From the NCBI GenBank assembly GCA_022791995.1, contig JAAWAD010000021.1:62001-126000 (forward strand): a stretch of DNA of 64,000 nucleotides, read 5' to 3'. Numbering within the stretch: position 1 is the stretch's first letter; every line of letters starts with the position of its first letter. The translations under genes were made by a program, and so were the position numbers. Of the stretch, positions 37,204 to 46,892 are shown in pieces. The stretch comes from Lawsonibacter sp. Lineage in GTDB: Bacteria; Bacillota; Clostridia; Oscillospirales; Oscillospiraceae. The notes below the pieces were generated by a model, which saw only the letters and a list, made by a program, of their open reading frames with translations, was not told the DNA's origin and did not search any database.

Positions 37204-38688
37204 TTATATCACCCCGGAGGGGGTTTTTCCAGTCTTTTGTTGTCGGGCCTGTGACATAAAATAATCTGCGACAATCTTCCGCTCGTCCATTGGATATTGA
37301 ACACCGTCAATCTCCTGGTAGGTCTCATGGCCTTTGCCCGCCAACACAATCACGTCCCCCGGCCTGCCCTGCTCCAGAGTCCAGTTGATGGCGACCCGCC
37401 GGTCGGGCTCCACATGGATCTCACCCCCCTCGATACCGGAGAGGATGTCGAAAATGATTGCCTTTGAGTCCTCGGTGCGGGGGTTATCAGAAGTCACCAC
37501 CACCAGATCGGCCAGTTCCCGGGCGATAGCGCCCATAATGGGGCGTTTGGTTTTATCCCGGTCCCCGCCGCAGCCAAAGAGGCAGATCAGCCGCCCCTTT
37601 GTAAAGTCCCGGGCAGTCATCAGAATGTTCTCCAGCGCGTTTGGGCTGTGGGCATAGTCAATCAGGACAGTATAATCCCGTGGCACAGGGACCACCTCCA
37701 CCCTGCCCTTCACCCCTTGGACTACAGACAGCACTCGGGCCATATCCTCCAGCTCCAGCCCCAGGCACAGCCCCGCAGACAGGGCGGCTAGGGCATTGTA
37801 GATGGAGAAGCCCCCGGGGATGGGCAGGCGGACCCGCCGAAGCTTCCCCACGGTCAAGGCCTCGAACTCCACCCGGTCAGGAAACAGATGCAGGTTTCGG
37901 GCAGTGAGGTCCGCTTGGGCTCGATTCTCTGAGTAGGTAAAGCAGGGACAGGCGATATGCTCTTGGTACCAGCGGCCCGCCTCGTCATCCAGGTTCAGCA
38001 CCGCCCGACGGCACTGTCGGAACAGCAGGCCCTTGGCCTCCCGGTATGCCTCCATGGTATGGTGGTAGTCCAGGTGATCTTGGGTCAAATTGGTGAAAAC
38101 ACCCACCTCAAAGGTGAGCCCCGCTGTCCGGTGCTGCACCAAGGCGTGGGAAGACGCCTCCATCACCACGTGGGTGCAGCCCTCCTTCTCCATTCGCTGG
38201 AGGAGGGCCTGAAGCTCCCAGCTCTCCGGCGTGGTGCGGTGGGCAGGCAGCTCCAGGGAGCCGATCATATTCCGGTTGGTGCCCACAAGCCCCACCTTAG
38301 CCCCTGCCGCCTTCTCCAGCAGCTCTTTCATCAGACTGGTGGTGGTGGTCTTGCCATTGGTGCCAGTCACAGCTACCAGGGTCATCCGGTCTCCCGGTCT
38401 GTGAAACCAGTTGGCAGAGATCAGGGCTAAGGCCAGCCGTGGGTCCTCGGCTACCAGCCAAGGGCCCGGCTCCGGGAGGGGGGTCTGGCAGAGAACCGCC
38501 GCCGCCCCCTTTTGAAGCGCGGTTTGGATATACCGGTGTCCGTCGGTCTTCTCTCCAGGCAAAGCTACAAAGAGGGCGCCGGGCTCCAGGGTTCGGCTGT
38601 CATAGGATATGGAATTAATTTCCAGGTTTAGGTCGGGCGTGCCCCCCAGGAGGGGGACGCCGGCCAAAAGGTCGCGCAGCTTCATCAT
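37204..38688 (-). CDS. murE: UDP-N-acetylmuramyl-tripeptide synthetase
   Basis: ISYDSRTLEPGALFVALPG, VTGTNGKTTTTSLMKELL, MEASSHAL, DYAHSPNAL. Confidence 0.93.
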   Translation of the reverse strand: MMKLRDLLAGVPLLGGTPDLNLEINSISYDSRTLEPGALFVALPGEKTDGHRYIQTALQKGAAAVLCQTPLPEPGPWLVAEDPRLALALISANWFHRPGDRMTLVAVTGTNGKTTTTSLMKELLEKAAGAKVGLVGTNRNMIGSLELPAHRTTPESWELQALLQRMEKEGCTHVVMEASSHALVQHRTAGLTFEVGVFTNLTQDHLDYHHTMEAYREAKGLLFRQCRRAVLNLDDEAGRWYQEHIACPCFTYSENRAQADLTARNLHLFPDRVEFEALTVGKLRRVRLPIPGGFSIYNALAALSAGLCLGLELEDMARVLSVVQGVKGRVEVVPVPRDYTVLIDYAHSPNALENILMTARDFTKGRLICLFGCGGDRDKTKRPIMGAIARELADLVVVTSDNPRTEDSKAIIFDILSGIEGGEIHVEPDRRVAINWTLEQGRPGDVIVLAGKGHETYQEIDGVQYPMDERKIVADYFMSQARQQKTGKTPSGVI

Positions 38689-38743
38689 GTCACCCCTCAT
38701 GGGCGGGTTTTATTCTTTTTAAGTTGCGCTCAAAGTGGAATGG

Positions 38744-41194
38744 TTATCCAACATCCACCCAACCGTCCTCTACCATATTGGTAAAGCGGACGTTGACCAC
38801 TGTGCCGATGGCCGCTTGTGTTTCTCCGGCCACTCCCTGACTTTCGGCGGTAGTGGTTTTGCTGTAATAGGTGGACACGCCGGAGGCCCGCATAAAGAAG
38901 CCGGCATCCTCCAGTTTTTTTCGGGCAGCATCATAGGTCAGCCCTACCACATTGGGAACCGTTCCTGCCTCCTCCGGGGCAGCGTCTCCCAGGTACAGAA
39001 CTACAGTGGAGCCACCTGGAATCGACGCACCGGAGGCGGGCACCTGGTGGGTGATGGTGTCTCCATTCCCCACGGTTCGGAGCTTCAGATTTGCTTTCTC
39101 CAGAACGTCCTCTGCCTCCTTCACTGTCTTACCGGTTACCTTGGGGGTGGTGACATCCACGGCAGCAGACTCGTCAGCATTCAGCTTCTTTTCTACTCCC
39201 ATATAGTCCAGAATTTCTGCAATCATGGGGCCAGCCTGGACAGCGGCCATGTTGCCGCCGCTGATATACGTACCTGTGGTGCAGTACATGCTGCCAGGGG
39301 ACGCCTGTTTGGGCTCGTCAAAGGCCAGCAGAACAATCACCTGGGGGTCATCCGCAGGAGCAAAGCCTATAAAGGAGACAATATAGTGCCCCTCCTCCGT
39401 CTTCACCTCGGCGGTGCCCGTCTTGCCGCCAATGCGGTAGCCGGCTACATAGGCGTTCCGGCCAGATCCTCTGGGGGCGCTCACCACGCTCTCCAGGATG
39501 GAGGTGACGGTCTGGCTGGTCTCCTGGCTGATGACCTGGCGGACCACAGTGGGCTCCGTGTTTTTTACCACAGTCCCATCTTTGGTGCTGATGGACTGCA
39601 CCACATGGGGCTGGAGCAGCTTTCCCCCGTTGATTGCGGCGGAAAAGGCGGTAATCATCTGGAGAGGCGTGACCTCCAGGCGTTGGCCGAAGGAGCCCAC
39701 CGCCAGGTCCACCCCTGTCATTTTATTTCGGTCCCACACGCCGCCCTTGGAGCTGGCCTCACCGGGCAGATCAATACCGGTGCGCTCGGTGATGCCGAAA
39801 GCCTCCAGGTAGTCATAAAACAAATCAATGCCCAGGCGCTGTCCGATTCGGATAAAGGCGGGGTTGCAGGAGTTCTGCACCGCCTCAGCCAGAGATTCCG
39901 TGCCGTGGCCCGTCCGCCGGGCGCAGTGGATGGGCTTGTCGTATCCGTCAACCATGACGGAGCCGCTGCACTGGAAGTTGTCGCTGAGGGACACCTTCCC
40001 CTCCTCCAGGGCGGCGGACAGCACCAGGGCCTTGAAGGTGGAACCCGGCTCATACCGGGAGTCCAGGGCCCGACTGCGCCACTGGGTGTTCACCGCATCG
40101 GAGTAGGCCTGGGCCTCCGCCCGCTGCATCAGCTCGCTGTCGGTGAGGTTTTCCGTGTTGCTCTTCTTCAGCTCCTCATAGATGGAGCGGGTATTTTCCT
40201 CCATTTCCCCTTTAAGCTGGTCGCTGACCACATCGTAGTGATTCGGGTCGAAGTCCGGGGAGCTTGCAATGGCCAGAACCGCGGCGGTGTTGGGGTCCAT
40301 CACAATGCAGAAGCCGCCGTTTTGTATATCGTATGCCTCAATCCCCTTCTGGAGGGTCTTTTCTGCATAGGATTGAATCGTGGCATCCAGGGTCAGAGTC
40401 AAATCATAGCCGTCGATGGCGTCCACAAATTCCGAATAGCTGCTGAACATCTCTGCGCCGGAGGCCGTCTTGGTGGTGACCACCCGGCCCGCGGTCCCCT
40501 CCAGCACATCGTCATATTGGGCCTCAATGCCCACCGCCCCCCCGTTGGCGTTGACAAAGCCCAGGGTCTGGGCTGCCAGGCTGGAGTAGGGGTAATACCG
40601 TTTTGTGCTGGGGATGATGTATAAATAGGTGGAGGTCTTGTTTTCTGTCATGTAGATCCGAATGGCCTCGGCCTCCTCCTCCTCGATGTTGGTCTTGATT
40701 TCCCGGTAGGAGTATTTTATCGCCTTCACCTGATTGGTCACCCGCTCCCGGTCCAGGTCGGGAAACATCTCAAGAATGTCCTCCACTACCTTGACCTGCT
40801 TGGCGGCCAGAGCGGCGGCCCAGGCCTCGTGGTCCAGATTCCCCTCTGCGTCCTCATAGTCGGTCTCCTTGACCGACTTTTTCAGGTCATTGGGCGAGAC
40901 AATCAGGGTGTACACCGTGGCCGACATGGCCATCACATTGCCGTTTCGGTCGTAAATGTTTCCTCGGGAAGCGGTCACAGCCAGATCCACGGTCTGCTGC
41001 TTGGCCGCCTTCTGCTGGTAGTCATCATGGTGAAGAATCGAGATGTCCCACAGCTTCCAAAACAGAGGGACAAACAGCACCAAACCGCAGATCGCCATCA
41101 ATGCGGCGGTACGCCAGAGTATGATCCACTTGGAACGTGTCCCCCGAGTACCCGGATTGGACGGCTTGGTGCGCTGTTCATAATTTCTTCCCAA
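38744..41194 (-). CDS. SpoVD/PBP2-type penicillin-binding protein with PASTA domains
   Basis: RGNIYDRNGNVMA, EPGSTFK (SxxK), KTGTAE, C-terminal PASTA repeats. Confidence 0.9.
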   Translation of the reverse strand: MGRNYEQRTKPSNPGTRGTRSKWIILWRTAALMAICGLVLFVPLFWKLWDISILHHDDYQQKAAKQQTVDLAVTASRGNIYDRNGNVMAMSATVYTLIVSPNDLKKSVKETDYEDAEGNLDHEAWAAALAAKQVKVVEDILEMFPDLDRERVTNQVKAIKYSYREIKTNIEEEEAEAIRIYMTENKTSTYLYIIPSTKRYYPYSSLAAQTLGFVNANGGAVGIEAQYDDVLEGTAGRVVTTKTASGAEMFSSYSEFVDAIDGYDLTLTLDATIQSYAEKTLQKGIEAYDIQNGGFCIVMDPNTAAVLAIASSPDFDPNHYDVVSDQLKGEMEENTRSIYEELKKSNTENLTDSELMQRAEAQAYSDAVNTQWRSRALDSRYEPGSTFKALVLSAALEEGKVSLSDNFQCSGSVMVDGYDKPIHCARRTGHGTESLAEAVQNSCNPAFIRIGQRLGIDLFYDYLEAFGITERTGIDLPGEASSKGGVWDRNKMTGVDLAVGSFGQRLEVTPLQMITAFSAAINGGKLLQPHVVQSISTKDGTVVKNTEPTVVRQVISQETSQTVTSILESVVSAPRGSGRNAYVAGYRIGGKTGTAEVKTEEGHYIVSFIGFAPADDPQVIVLLAFDEPKQASPGSMYCTTGTYISGGNMAAVQAGPMIAEILDYMGVEKKLNADESAAVDVTTPKVTGKTVKEAEDVLEKANLKLRTVGNGDTITHQVPASGASIPGGSTVVLYLGDAAPEEAGTVPNVVGLTYDAARKKLEDAGFFMRASGVSTYYSKTTTAESQGVAGETQAAIGTVVNVRFTNMVEDGWVDVG

Positions 41195-41292
41195 GAATAC
41201 CCCCTCCTTTCATACAGAAAGTGCGGGAGCCCACGGTTCCCGCTCTCTCTGTACAGCTGTCACAGTTTTCATCGCTCATCTATATGGCGGCG

Positions 41293-41841
41293 CTACCGGA
41301 AATATGCGGCAACGCGCTCAAATATCTCCTCCACCCCGCGCAGCGCCCCATCCATTCCTCTCACAGAGGCTGGAGCATGGACCACCACAGTGTCCGGCTC
41401 GGACAGGTCAATATACACCACCTGCTCGCTGGTAGGCCGGACCATGGTATCCCCCACCGCTGCTTGAATGGTATCCAAGTCGAAAACCCTTTCATATTGG
41501 GCCGTTAAGGTGACATTTTCCTCCTGGAGGGCGGACAGCTGCCGCCGGAGTGAAACCATCTCCCCATTGGCCACAGTCAGCTGGGCATAGCTCATCACCA
41601 GCAGGACAGCAAAAACCGCCACTGCCGCAAAGCCGACCACAGCAAAGGGGGCCACCTTTCCCGCTTCCCGTACACGGACCTGGGCCCGGGTGAGGGCCTT
41701 ATGACGGGGACGAGCCTTAGGCTGGGGAACAGGCTCTTCCCTCCGGTGGGGAGCGCGAACGGCGGAACCGTCATAAGCCGGAGCATAGGCTACACTGCCA
41801 TAGGTGTCATATGTGGTTGTGGAACGCCGGCGAGATGCCAT
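41293..41841 (-). CDS. FtsL-like septum protein
   Basis: Single TM then coiled coil between rsmH and the PBP gene. Confidence 0.7.
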   Translation of the reverse strand: MASRRRSTTTYDTYGSVAYAPAYDGSAVRAPHRREEPVPQPKARPRHKALTRAQVRVREAGKVAPFAVVGFAAVAVFAVLLVMSYAQLTVANGEMVSLRRQLSALQEENVTLTAQYERVFDLDTIQAAVGDTMVRPTSEQVVYIDLSEPDTVVVHAPASVRGMDGALRGVEEIFERVAAYFR

Positions 41842-41895
41842 GTCATTCCCTCCTGCTTTTCCTTGGTGCAAAGCCCCTTGGAACGGTTGTATCGC

Positions 41896-42840
41896 CTACA
41901 GCCTGGGCTCTTTCCGTTTTTCCGCTGCACGAAGCTTGGCGCTGCGGGCACGGGGGTTCTCTTCAATCTCCTGCCGGGTAGGCAGGATTGGCTTCCGCGA
42001 GAGCAAGGTCACATCTGGGGTCCGTCCGCAAACGCACACGGGAAAGTCCGGCGGACAGATACAACCCTGGGCAAACTGGGCCAGCTGGGTTTTGACAATT
42101 CGGTCCTCCAATGAGTGGAAGGTGATGACTGCCAGCCGCCCCCCCCGGTTCAGTCGGGGCACCGCTGCCTGGAGCATCCGCTCCACACAAGCCAGCTCAT
42201 CGTTTACCGCAATGCGGATGGCCTGAAAGCTGCGTTTGGCAGGGTGCTGCTTCTCCCGCAGGGCGCGGGCCGGCATAGCCCCCTTGATTACATCCACAAG
42301 CTCCAGGGTGGTTTCCAGCGGACGCGCCCAGACAATGGCGGCAGCGATCTGGGACGCCCAGCGTTCCTCTCCATACTGTGTGAGAATGCGGCGCAGCTCC
42401 TCCTGACTCCAGGTGTTCACCACCTGAGCGGCAGTCAGCCCCTCGCTCTGGTCCATTCGCATATCCAAAGGGGCATCAGACATGTAAGAGAAGCCTCGGG
42501 TCTCGTCGTCCAGCTGCGGAGAGGACACCCCAAGGTCAAAGAGCATCCCGTCGACACCTTCCAGCCCCAGCTCATCCAAGATACTGGCTATCTGGTCAAA
42601 GTTGCTGTGAACCAGGGTAATCCGCTCCATCCAGGGGGCCAGCCGTGTCTGAGCAGCCTCCAGGGCCGCCTGGTCCCGGTCCACGCAGATCAGCCGGCCC
42701 GTGGTCAGCTGCTGGGCAATCTCCCGGCTGTGGCCCCCCCGGCCCAGGGTACCATCCAAATAGATTCCGTCAGGCCGGAGGCGCAGAGCCTGAAGGCTCT
42801 CCTCCAGCAGGACCGGACGGTGCGTGAAATTTTTCTCCAT
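41896..42840 (-). CDS. rsmH: 16S rRNA (cytosine(1402)-N4)-methyltransferase
   Basis: FTHRPVLLEESLQAL, YLDGTLGRGGHS, FDLGVSSPQLD, HSLEDRIVK. Confidence 0.95.
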   Translation of the reverse strand: MEKNFTHRPVLLEESLQALRLRPDGIYLDGTLGRGGHSREIAQQLTTGRLICVDRDQAALEAAQTRLAPWMERITLVHSNFDQIASILDELGLEGVDGMLFDLGVSSPQLDDETRGFSYMSDAPLDMRMDQSEGLTAAQVVNTWSQEELRRILTQYGEERWASQIAAAIVWARPLETTLELVDVIKGAMPARALREKQHPAKRSFQAIRIAVNDELACVERMLQAAVPRLNRGGRLAVITFHSLEDRIVKTQLAQFAQGCICPPDFPVCVCGRTPDVTLLSRKPILPTRQEIEENPRARSAKLRAAEKRKEPRL

Positions 42841-43257
42841 TTAAAATCCCAACTCCGCCATACAGGCCGCCATCTTCTCCGGGGTCATCTCTTCCTCCTC
42901 CTGGGCCTGCCAGGTGTCGGCAGCCCAGATTTCCGCCCGGTCATGGACTCCCAGGATAACTACGTCCTTCTCCAGACCGGCATATTTTCGCAGCTTTTGG
43001 GGAATCACAATACGGCCCTGGCTGTCCAGCTCGCACTTGGCTGCGTTTGCAAACAGAGGACGCATAACCTTGGACTGGCTCATGGGAAGGGAGGCAAACT
43101 TCTCTGTAAAGCGGTCCCAGGTGGCTTGGGGGTAGATCGCCAGGCAGGTGTCCACGCCCATTGCCAGGTAGAAGGTGACTCCCAGCTCCTCTCGAAGCTT
43201 GGCTGGGATAAACAGGCGGCCCTTGGCGTCAATGCTGTGCTCGTATGTGCCGGTCAC
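42841..43257 (-). CDS. mraZ: Division/cell wall cluster transcriptional repressor MraZ
   Basis: GTYEHSIDAKGRLFIPAKLRE, ELDSQGRIVIPQKLRKYAGL. Confidence 0.95.
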   Translation of the reverse strand: MTGTYEHSIDAKGRLFIPAKLREELGVTFYLAMGVDTCLAIYPQATWDRFTEKFASLPMSQSKVMRPLFANAAKCELDSQGRIVIPQKLRKYAGLEKDVVILGVHDRAEIWAADTWQAQEEEEMTPEKMAACMAELGF

Positions 43258-43274
43258 GCCCCTTCACCTCTCCT

Positions 43275-43320
43275 CCACGATCGCTCCACTTTGATGGCCT
43301 TTTTACCCACTTCACTCCAC
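43275..43320 (-). promoter_or_regulatory. Candidate MraZ-box array
   Basis: Four GTGG cores on minus strand (plus-strand ccac at 43275, 43286, 43307, 43317) between promoter and mraZ start. Confidence 0.6.
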
Positions 43321-43331
43321 TTCGCTCTCCA

Positions 43332-43360
43332 AGTATATCGTCTGCAACCAAAAAATGCAA
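43332..43360 (-). promoter_or_regulatory. Sigma-A-like promoter of mraZ/dcw cluster
   Basis: Minus strand TTGCAT - 17 nt - TATACT. Confidence 0.65.
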
Positions 43361-43396
43361 GGGTTTTTACCTTTTCCATTCCAAAAAGATTTTTAC

Positions 43397-43434
43397 AAAA
43401 AACCGCCGGTTTCAACGAAAACCGGCGGTTTTTT
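43397..43434 (-). terminator. Terminator downstream of gatB
   Basis: aaaccgccggt..accggcggttt hairpin with T-run on minus strand. Confidence 0.7.
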
Positions 43435-43641
43435 GTACGAAAGTATGTACGATGACAAAATTGGGATTTTCATCCTTTTCCTGTGGAACGTGTTCTCTTC
43501 GCTGAGGAAAACCCTTGCGCCCCTTTCCCTTGGAGAGACGGGCACAGCCATACCCACTGTCGCCCTCCCCCTGTTTTTTTCTTGAGATACGCCATCGGCT
43601 AAAAATGGAATTTCACACATTTGAGTAACTTTTGTGCAACC

Positions 43642-45108
43642 CTACAAAATTTCAAGGGGCCCTGGACCCGCCCGGGATGAATCCTCCAGCATCTCCTGGA
43701 CAGCCTGGTTTACCGCCCTGGGATCCACCTTTCCTTTCAGTGCCTTCATCACTTGCCCCACCAGAAAACCCAGCACCTTGGGGTTCCCTGCCCGGTAATC
43801 TGCCGCCGCGGCCGCATTGGCGGCAAGCACTTGCTCCACTGTGCGGGACACCAGTTCCTCATCCTGAATCTGTTCCAGGCCATGGACTCTGACATACTCC
43901 TCCGCGTCAGCGTTATCAGGGAACACCGCTCGGAATACCTTGGAGGCGGTGTTTCGGTTGATTTTCCCTTGGGACACCAGACCGATCAGTTTGACCAGAT
44001 TGCCGGGGGTCAGCTTCATGGCTTTGGGCTCCAGCTCTTCCTCCTTCAGGCGGCGCAGCATGTCCCCCAGCATCCAGTTGGTAACCTCTCGTGCCGGGGC
44101 GCCCAGGGCCACGGCCGCCTCGAAGAAGTCCACCAGGGCCTTCTGTCCGGTCAACAGGGCGGCGTCCTGCTCCGACAGGCCGTATTCGTGCTGATACCGT
44201 ACCCTTCGTTCCTCCGCCATCTCGGGCTGACGGGCGCGCAGCGCCTCCAGATACGCCTCCGACAGCTCCAAGGGCGGAAGATCAGGCTCTGGAAAATAGC
44301 GGTAGTCCTGTGCGTTCTCCTTGGAGCGCATAGAAAAGGTGGCATCCTTGTTATCATCCCACCGGCGGGTCTCCTGTACCACAGGCTTCCCCTCCTCCAG
44401 CCGTTCGATCTGCCGGCGGGTCTCATAGGCAATGGCCCGGGCAATCGCCTTAAAGGAGTTCAGGTTCTTTGTCTCCGTCCGGGTACCGAGTTCCTCCGAC
44501 CCGGCGGGGCGGACGGACAGGTTTACATCACAACGAAGGGACCCCTCCTGCATCTTGCAGTCGGATACGCCTAGGTATTCTAAGGTAGAGCGCAGCTTCT
44601 CCAGGTAGGCAATAACCTCCTCTGCCGTGCGGAAGTCGGGCTCGGTGACAATCTCAATCAGGGGCACCCCGCACCGGTTATAGTCACACCGGGTCTGGTC
44701 AATCCAGGGGTCGTGGACCAGCTTGCCCGCGTCCTCCTCCATGTGCAGCTCGTGGATACGAATGACCTTCTCCCCTGTGTCGGTGTGGATGGGCACCCGG
44801 CCATTTCGGGCAATGGGCAGATAGAGCTGGGACACCTGATAGGCCTTGGGCAGATCGGGGTAGAAGTAGTTCTTCCGGTCAAAGCGGTTTTTCCGGGTGA
44901 TCTCGCAGTTCAGCGCCAGCCCCGCCTGGACGGCGAACTCAACCACCTTCTTGTTCACCACCGGCAGCGTGCCCGGCATCCCGGTGCAAACAGGACAGCA
45001 GTGGGTGTTGGGGGCTCCGCCGAACCGGGTAGTGCAGGAGCAGAAAATTTTTGTCCTGGTGGCCAGCTCCACATGGGTCTCCAGTCCAATCACCGTTTCC
45101 CAGGTCAT
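43642..45108 (-). CDS. gatB: Asp-tRNA(Asn)/Glu-tRNA(Gln) amidotransferase subunit B
   Basis: MTWETVIGLETHVELATRTKIFC; C-terminal YqeY-like GatB domain; start trimmed. Confidence 0.95.
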   Translation of the reverse strand: MTWETVIGLETHVELATRTKIFCSCTTRFGGAPNTHCCPVCTGMPGTLPVVNKKVVEFAVQAGLALNCEITRKNRFDRKNYFYPDLPKAYQVSQLYLPIARNGRVPIHTDTGEKVIRIHELHMEEDAGKLVHDPWIDQTRCDYNRCGVPLIEIVTEPDFRTAEEVIAYLEKLRSTLEYLGVSDCKMQEGSLRCDVNLSVRPAGSEELGTRTETKNLNSFKAIARAIAYETRRQIERLEEGKPVVQETRRWDDNKDATFSMRSKENAQDYRYFPEPDLPPLELSEAYLEALRARQPEMAEERRVRYQHEYGLSEQDAALLTGQKALVDFFEAAVALGAPAREVTNWMLGDMLRRLKEEELEPKAMKLTPGNLVKLIGLVSQGKINRNTASKVFRAVFPDNADAEEYVRVHGLEQIQDEELVSRTVEQVLAANAAAAADYRAGNPKVLGFLVGQVMKALKGKVDPRAVNQAVQEMLEDSSRAGPGPLEIL

Positions 45109-45109
45109 A

Positions 45110-46573
45110 TCAGCATCCCTCCCTTTCCTTGGGCGATTGTTTGTGGTAATCTGTCTCCAGCTGGAAGGCGTGGGCCGCGTTGAGCACAGGGAAGGTGCCC
45201 AGCGCCGGACCGATGAGCTGGGCTCCAATGGGCATTCCCTTGGCGTCAAAGCCGCAGGGCATGGACAGCCCAGGCAGACCAGCCAGGTTCACCGACACAG
45301 TGTAGATATCCGACAGGTACATTTGAAGGGGGGCGGACAAGCTCTCCTCCAGTCTGGGCGCGGTGGCGGGAGCCACAGGGGTGAGCATCAAATCACAGCG
45401 GCCAAAGGCCTCGTCAAAAGCCTCCTTGATGATCCCCTTTACCTGGAGCGCCTTTTTATAGCAGGCGTCATAGTAGCCCGAGGACAGTACAAAGGTACCC
45501 AGCAGAATCCGTCGCTTCACCTCCGGGCCAAAGCCCTGGGTGCGGGTCTTGCAGTACAGGTCGGTCAGGTCTTCATAATCCGGGGCGCGCCAGCCATACT
45601 TCACCCCGTCAAACCGGGACAGGTTGGAGCTGGCCTCGGCAGCGGCAATCATATAATAGGTGGGTACCACATACTGCATGACCGGGAAGTCAAACTCCAC
45701 CAGCTCCGCTCCCCGGACCTTCAGGACATCGGCCACCCTCAGAACCGCTCGCCTTACCTCTGAATCCAGGCCGTCGCCAAAGCAGTCGGTGGGAATGCCA
45801 ATTTTCATGCCCCGTATCTCCCCATTCAGGCTTTCCAGCAGGCTGCCCTGAAATCCCAGACTGGTGCTGTCCCTGGGGTCCCGGCCGCAGATGACGTCCA
45901 GCACGGCCGCGCAGTCGGCAGCATCCTGGGCCAGGGGGCCAATCTGATCCAGAGAGGAGGCATAGGCAATCAGGCCGTACCGGGAAACCGCCCCATAGGT
46001 GGGCTTGATGCCGGTGACACCACAGTAGGAAGCAGGCTGGCGGATGGAGCCGCCTGTGTCCGAACCAAGGGCGTACCAGCAGACGCGGGAAGCCACGGCC
46101 GCCGCCGCCCCGCCGGAGGAGCCGCCGGGGACTCGCTCTGGATCCCAGGGGTTGCGGGTGGGGCCGTAGAAGGAGGTCTCGGTGGTGGATCCCATGGCAA
46201 ACTCGTCCATGTTCAGCTTGCCCAGGCAGACCGCCCCCGCCCCCTCCAACCGCTCCACCGCGGTGGCGTCGTAGGGGGGCTCAAAGTCCCCCAGGATTTT
46301 GGAGGCACAGGTGGTCCGCACCCCCCTGGTGCAGATATTGTCCTTGATGGCCATGGGCACACCGTAGAGGGGGGCGTCCGCCCCCTTTGCCCCGGCCTGG
46401 AGGGCTCTCGCCCGCTCCAGGGCCTGCTCCCCGGTGCGTGTCAGGAAGCTGTTCAGTGCCGCGGTCTCCTCGATGCGCTCCAGGGCGGAGAGGACCGTCT
46501 CCTCAATGGACACCTCGCCTTTGCGGATGGCCGCCCCTAGCTGGAGGGCGGTCCAAGTTTGCATCTCTTTCAT
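45110..46573 (-). CDS. gatA: Asp-tRNA(Asn)/Glu-tRNA(Gln) amidotransferase subunit A
   Basis: GVPMAIKDNICTRGVRTTCASKIL, GGSSGGAAAAVAS, GSDTGGSIRQPASYCG. Confidence 0.95.
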   Translation of the reverse strand: MKEMQTWTALQLGAAIRKGEVSIEETVLSALERIEETAALNSFLTRTGEQALERARALQAGAKGADAPLYGVPMAIKDNICTRGVRTTCASKILGDFEPPYDATAVERLEGAGAVCLGKLNMDEFAMGSTTETSFYGPTRNPWDPERVPGGSSGGAAAAVASRVCWYALGSDTGGSIRQPASYCGVTGIKPTYGAVSRYGLIAYASSLDQIGPLAQDAADCAAVLDVICGRDPRDSTSLGFQGSLLESLNGEIRGMKIGIPTDCFGDGLDSEVRRAVLRVADVLKVRGAELVEFDFPVMQYVVPTYYMIAAAEASSNLSRFDGVKYGWRAPDYEDLTDLYCKTRTQGFGPEVKRRILLGTFVLSSGYYDACYKKALQVKGIIKEAFDEAFGRCDLMLTPVAPATAPRLEESLSAPLQMYLSDIYTVSVNLAGLPGLSMPCGFDAKGMPIGAQLIGPALGTFPVLNAAHAFQLETDYHKQSPKEREGC

Positions 46574-46585
46574 AGTTGCTCCTCC

Positions 46586-46873
46586 TCACTCCACCGCCTT
46601 GGGAACCAGAAAGGTCTCCCCATCCGCCTCCGGTGCGTTTTTCAGTAGCTCCGCCCGGTCCGTAGAGGGCCTCACCTCGTCCTCCCGCAAGACGTTTTTC
46701 AGGCGGATGCTTTGGCTCACCGGCTCTGCACCCCCGGTATCCATCTTATTCAGCACATCCATATAGGCCAGGATCTGTTCCAGTTCCTTCGTCATTTGCT
46801 CCTTTTCCTCAGGCTCCAGCTTCAGACGGGACAGGACGGAGATATAGTCCACCATTTCCTCTGTAATTTTCAT
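46586..46873 (-). CDS. gatC: Asp-tRNA(Asn)/Glu-tRNA(Gln) amidotransferase subunit C
   Basis: MKITEEMVDYISVLSRLKLEPEEKEQMTKELEQILAYMDVLNKMDT. Confidence 0.93.
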   Translation of the reverse strand: MKITEEMVDYISVLSRLKLEPEEKEQMTKELEQILAYMDVLNKMDTGGAEPVSQSIRLKNVLREDEVRPSTDRAELLKNAPEADGETFLVPKAVE

Positions 46874-46892
46874 GTTCTGCCTCCTTCTCTCT

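Noticed and set aside
38735-40624. 629-aa ORF antisense to the penicillin-binding protein gene
   Set aside because: Shadow ORF of a gene with unambiguous PBP and PASTA motifs on the other strand.
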